Shown in pieces: positions 42,121 through 45,462 of a stretch of 45,462 bases of DNA. The notes below the pieces were generated by a model that worked only from the letters and a program-made list of their open reading frames with translations, did not search any database and had not been told where the DNA came from. Positions within the stretch are counted from its first letter, which is position 1. Every line of letters starts with the position of its first letter. Made by a program: the position numbers and the translations under genes. Origin of the DNA: DATDMG01 sp036518955 (lineage in GTDB: Bacteria; Actinomycetota; Actinomycetes; Actinomycetales; Kineosporiaceae); the NCBI GenBank assembly GCA_036518955.1, contig DATDMG010000109.1:1-45462 (forward strand), written 5' to 3'.

Positions 42121-43392
42121 TCAGGCCGGGGCGGGGGTGATGTCGTCGATGGCGACCTGCAGGTGGCGCGGGCCACGCAGCACTGGATTGGGTCGGTACG
42201 GCGGTGGGTCGACGACCAAACGTGGGTTGACCAGCCGGCGGGCCAGTTCGGCGAGCGCGATGTGGGTCTCCAGCCGGGCCAACGGTGCGCCGAAGCAGTA
42301 GTGGATGCCGCCGCCGAAGCCGAGATGCTGGTCGGTGTCGCGGGCGAGGCCGAAGCGGTCCGGATGGAACCGGTCGGGATCGAAGCGGTCGGGGTCGTGG
42401 ACGTGGGCGGGGTCGCGGCTGCCGGCGGCGAGGACCAGCACGATCCGGGAGCCCTTGGGGATGGTGGTGCCGGCGATCTCGATGTCGTCGAGGGCGGCCC
42501 GCCATGGGATGAAGTGCACCGGAGGCTCGTAGCGCAGCAGCTCCTCGACCAGGTGGATGACCAGGTCGGGGTCGCGTCGCAGCCGCTCCAGCACGTGGGG
42601 GTGGCGCAGCAGGGTGAGGGTGCCGTTCGTGATCAGGTTGACGGTGGTCTCGTGCCCGGCGATCAGCAGCAGGAACGCGGTGGTCAGCAGCTGCTCGTCG
42701 GCCAGGCGTCCCTCGGGGCCGTCGTCGGTCGCCAGCGCGGAGAGCAGGTCGGCGCCGGGAGTTCGGCGGTGGGCGGCGACGAGCCCGGCGAAGTACTGTC
42801 CCATCTCGGTCATGGCGGCGGCGCGTCCGCGCTCCGCCTCGGCGCGGTCACCGGACGGGTCGAGCGCGGCCACGATGGCCTCGACCCAGACGTGGAAGCG
42901 GGGTTCGTCCTCGCGCGGCACTCCGAGCAGGTGGCAGATCACGGTGACCGGGAACGGGTAGGCCAGCTGGTCGACGATGTCGACCTCGGTGCGGCCGGCG
43001 AAGCAGTCGATCAGCCCGGTGACCATCCGGCGCAGGTCAGGCACCATGCCGTTGATCCGGTCGGGGGTGTGCGGTGGGCCGAAGTGACGTGTCACGATGC
43101 GCCGGATTCGGTCGTGCTCGGGCGGATCGGTGCGGATGAAGCTCGGCGGCAGCCCCGGTGGCTCCTCGGACGCGGCGCCTGCGGCGTCGGTGAGGTTACG
43201 CGGGTCGGAGCTGATCCGCGGATCGTGCAGCAGGTCGACGATCTCGGCGTAGGTGGAGACGACATAACTGCCGTCGTCCTGCCGTGCCACCGGGGTCCTG
43301 CGCAGCTCAGCGTAGAGCGGATACGGGTCGGCGCGGTTGGCGTAGTCCAGGATGCGCGCGAAGACGCTGGGCGACGCGGTGGTCGTGACCAT
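42121..43392 (-). CDS. Cytochrome P450
   Basis: A 423-residue bacterial class I P450. The haem-binding loop FGGGIHYCFGAPLARLE has Cys366; the I-helix oxygen-activation motif AGHETT is at 245-250 and the K-helix ExxR is Glu284-Arg287 (EELLRYEPP). These enzymes hydroxylate or oxidise small molecules with two electrons from a ferredoxin; the substrate is unknown. It follows the ferredoxin-reductase fusion gene by 68 bp on the same strand, so the electron-donor chain is encoded just upstream. The ATG at 43392 follows AGGAGG. Confidence 0.95.
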   Translation of the reverse strand: MVTTTASPSVFARILDYANRADPYPLYAELRRTPVARQDDGSYVVSTYAEIVDLLHDPRISSDPRNLTDAAGAASEEPPGLPPSFIRTDPPEHDRIRRIVTRHFGPPHTPDRINGMVPDLRRMVTGLIDCFAGRTEVDIVDQLAYPFPVTVICHLLGVPREDEPRFHVWVEAIVAALDPSGDRAEAERGRAAAMTEMGQYFAGLVAAHRRTPGADLLSALATDDGPEGRLADEQLLTTAFLLLIAGHETTVNLITNGTLTLLRHPHVLERLRRDPDLVIHLVEELLRYEPPVHFIPWRAALDDIEIAGTTIPKGSRIVLVLAAGSRDPAHVHDPDRFDPDRFHPDRFGLARDTDQHLGFGGGIHYCFGAPLARLETHIALAELARRLVNPRLVVDPPPYRPNPVLRGPRHLQVAIDDITPAPA

Positions 43393-43460
43393 GACAGGCG
43401 GCCTCCTTGAGCGCGGGATCGTGGGAACGGGTGAGCGGTCTCGCTGCCGTCATCGCTGCC

Positions 43461-45068
43461 TCAGCCGTGCAGCAGGGTGGCGCGCCGGTCGGCGGGGTCA
43501 TGCCCGGTGAGCACGACGGTGGCGTCCTGGGTAGGGATGGGCTGCGTGGGGAAGCCGGCGGCGACCGGACGCCGCTCGGCGGGCGGGTCGACGGTGCGGT
43601 AGGCAGGTGGGAAGGGCGCGCCGCGTTCGACCTGCTGTTCGTAGAAGTGCAGCCACTTCGACTGGTTGAAGGTGACCGCGCCGACCAGGCGGCCCCGCCG
43701 TCCGTACGCGGCGACGAACCGGCGGTCCGGCATCGAACCCTGGGCGATCACGACCTGGTCGGCGACGCTCGGCACCCCGACCGCCTTGATCTCGGTGTCG
43801 AACTGGGTGGACCAGAAGATGGGCACGTCCAGGTGCGGCCAGCGGTGGGCCTCGTCGCTGAGCATGTTGTGAGCGGCGACCTCGGCCTGGGCGACGGCGT
43901 TGCCCCAGTGTTCCAGGGCGAGGAACTGGTACCCGAACAGCGGCTGCGGGGCACGGGCGACGTCGCCCGCGACGAACACATTGTCGGTGACCAGGCCGTT
44001 GGCGTCGATCGCGCGACACCCGGCGTCGCAGGCCACGCCCCACCGGCCGGCCGCCAGCCCGGAGCCGGCCAGCCACTCGACGTTGCGGACTCCGCCGAGC
44101 GCGGTCACCGCCACGTCGACGTCGAGGGTGCTGCCGTCGGACAGCCGGGCCCGGCGTAACCGGCCGTTCTCTCCCTCCAGCGCGGTGACCATGACCCCGC
44201 ACCGCAGGTCGACGCCGGCCTCGCGCTGCATGTCCGCCGCGACCGCGCCGATCGCCCCACCCAGGGCGGCCACCAGCGGCGCCGGTCCGGCCTCGGCGAC
44301 GGTGACCGGTAGGTCGAGCTCGCGACACACCGAGGCGACCTCCGAGCCGGTGAACCCTGCGCCGATGACCAGCACCCGGTTCGGCCGTGCAGCGACCAGC
44401 CGCCGCAGCCGGTCGGCGTCCTCGAGGGTGCGCAGCACGAACACCCCTTCAAGCGCCGCCTCCGCGGGGTTCGGCCACGGCCGGGCCCGCACCCCGGTCG
44501 CGATCAGCACCCGGTCGAAACCGATGGCCGTGCCGTCGGCCAGCCGCACCTGCTTGCCGGCCAGGTCCAGCCCGGTGGCCGCCACACCCAGCCGCCAGTC
44601 GGCATCGATGGCGCCACGGCGCGGCAGCCCCGTGTGCCCGGCCGACACCCCGCCCTCCAACACCTGCTTGGACAGCGGCGGGCGGTCGTAAGGTTCGTGA
44701 GCCTCGTCGCCGATCACGGTCAGCGAGCCGGTGAACCCCTCGAACCGCAGTGCCCCGGCCGCCCGCGCCCCGGCCAACGACGCCCCCACGATCACGATCC
44801 GGCCCGTCCGCAGGAACGCCTCGTCGACCCCGCCGCGCCGCACCGCGGCGGCGCCCGCCCGGTGTCCGTTGTCGGCGGGTCCACGATCGAGGACGATGGC
44901 CTGCACCGGACAGGCCGCCGCCGCCCGCAGCACCCGTTCCCGCTGCTCCTCGCCGGGATCAGGGTCGTACAGCAAGGCCTCATCCCCGTGCATGGTGAAA
45001 GCGCTCGGTGCCAGGAAGGCGCACTGCGCGTAGCCCTGGCACCGGGTCAAGTCAACGACGAGTTTCAT
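43461..45068 (-). CDS. Ferredoxin-ferredoxin reductase fusion (P450 redox partner)
   Basis: A 535-residue protein joining two electron carriers. Residues 1-60 are a [3Fe-4S]-type ferredoxin: Cys10, Cys16 and Cys53 (LTRCQGYAQC, AACPVQAI), with Tyr13 at the position of the fourth cysteine. After a short linker, a Rossmann-type reductase follows with FAD motif IVIVGASLAGARAAGA, NAD(P)H motif VLVIGAGFTGSEVASV and the second FAD segment NVFVAGDVARAP. It would pass electrons from NAD(P)H through FAD to its own iron-sulphur cluster and on to the P450 encoded next. The ATG at 45068 has GAGGGGAG upstream and is the first gene of the operon. Confidence 0.93.
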   Translation of the reverse strand: MKLVVDLTRCQGYAQCAFLAPSAFTMHGDEALLYDPDPGEEQRERVLRAAAACPVQAIVLDRGPADNGHRAGAAAVRRGGVDEAFLRTGRIVIVGASLAGARAAGALRFEGFTGSLTVIGDEAHEPYDRPPLSKQVLEGGVSAGHTGLPRRGAIDADWRLGVAATGLDLAGKQVRLADGTAIGFDRVLIATGVRARPWPNPAEAALEGVFVLRTLEDADRLRRLVAARPNRVLVIGAGFTGSEVASVCRELDLPVTVAEAGPAPLVAALGGAIGAVAADMQREAGVDLRCGVMVTALEGENGRLRRARLSDGSTLDVDVAVTALGGVRNVEWLAGSGLAAGRWGVACDAGCRAIDANGLVTDNVFVAGDVARAPQPLFGYQFLALEHWGNAVAQAEVAAHNMLSDEAHRWPHLDVPIFWSTQFDTEIKAVGVPSVADQVVIAQGSMPDRRFVAAYGRRGRLVGAVTFNQSKWLHFYEQQVERGAPFPPAYRTVDPPAERRPVAAGFPTQPIPTQDATVVLTGHDPADRRATLLHG

Positions 45069-45462
45069 ATCGGCGTTCTCCCCTCGGGCGATACAGCAAG
45101 AGGGCCGCCAACCCTGGATGGCGCCGCCCGAACGCCTCCTTTCGATCTGGACACTCAGGTCAGCGCCGCCGAGTAGAGGCCAGCATGCGAGCGCGGCCCT
45201 GGTGCGGCATCCCCCGTGGGGAATGAGCCCCCCATCCGATGGGGACAACCGGAGCCATGGCTTCCGTTGCGGGGCTGCGCGGCGTCCCCTTCGCCGATCA
45301 TCACGGCGACGTTCTCGCCCGATCCCGTCGTCGTTGTCGACGACCTGCACCTTGTCCGGCGTGCAGGGCTACGGTCCGGTTCCCCCCTGTGCACGTGGTC
45401 GTTCGACGTCGACCGCCGCAATCAAGATCAACGACGTAGGTGCGAGGGTGCGAGCCCGGCCC
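45069..45462. other. Region upstream of the P450 operon, window end
   Basis: 394 bp with no recognised gene. Frames are short and give no family similarity. The stretch CCCCATCCGATGGGGA (45229-45244) is a short palindrome. The operon promoter presumably lies here, but no clear -35/-10 pair was seen. Confidence 0.4.

Noticed and set aside
45155..45439. Short frames at the right end of the window
   Set aside because: No family similarity on either strand and no ribosome sites; composition suggests chance.
1..45462. CRISPR arrays, tRNA or rRNA genes, transposases
   Set aside because: No regularly spaced repeats, no cloverleaf-like sequences and no transposase motifs were seen on reading; tandem repeats found are two-copy only.

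Overview
The window is very GC-rich, mostly single-copy coding DNA. GTG starts are frequent, 4-bp GTGA or ATGA overlaps join several genes, and there is an actinobacterial integration host factor (mIHF), a Gram-positive LexA box, a PAS/GAF/PP2C phosphatase and a DUF2993 protein. This points to a high-GC actinomycete chromosome, possibly of the Frankiales/Geodermatophilales/Pseudonocardiales type; no marker here fixes the genus. No rRNA, tRNA, CRISPR array, transposase or integrase was recognised.

Layout. 1-4.6 kb: 3' end of an MMPL transporter, a SpoIIE-type phosphatase and an aldehyde dehydrogenase. 5-9.2 kb: a lipoprotein multicopper oxidase resembling one repeat of ceruloplasmin, an acyl-CoA synthetase and an OsmC peroxidase. 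9.5-17.4 kb: a threefold DUF2993 protein, an ATPase-LuxR regulator, a coupled FkbM methyltransferase/dienelactone hydrolase pair and a catalase. 17.5-21.5 kb: dinB (DNA polymerase IV) cut into two colinear pieces by about 2.8 kb of foreign DNA. The insert carries a GntR regulator, an XRE regulator and a MazF-type toxin-antitoxin pair; a perfect LexA box still sits in front of the 5' piece.

21.6-31.3 kb is a surface-glycan locus: two GT4, two GT9 (heptosyltransferase-like) and one GT2 glycosyltransferase, a bifunctional HldE that makes ADP-heptose, and a NodU/CmcH-type O-carbamoyltransferase. Together they suggest that a heptose-containing, carbamoylated glycan is made by a Gram-positive bacterium. 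31.3-36 kb: mIHF, a secreted trypsin-like protease, a DUF4389 membrane protein and a GlgX-like debranching enzyme.

36-41 kb is a decaying stretch: a polyphosphate kinase 2 pseudogene with its P-loop deleted, a small hotdog-like protein, a short helical protein, a CYTH-CHAD polyphosphate-binding protein, a serine-protease pseudogene whose catalytic serine has become proline, and a pair of inverted coding fragments. 41.3-45.1 kb: a minus-strand P450 operon in which a natural ferredoxin-reductase fusion precedes the P450 and a membrane protein follows it. The last 0.4 kb holds nothing recognisable.
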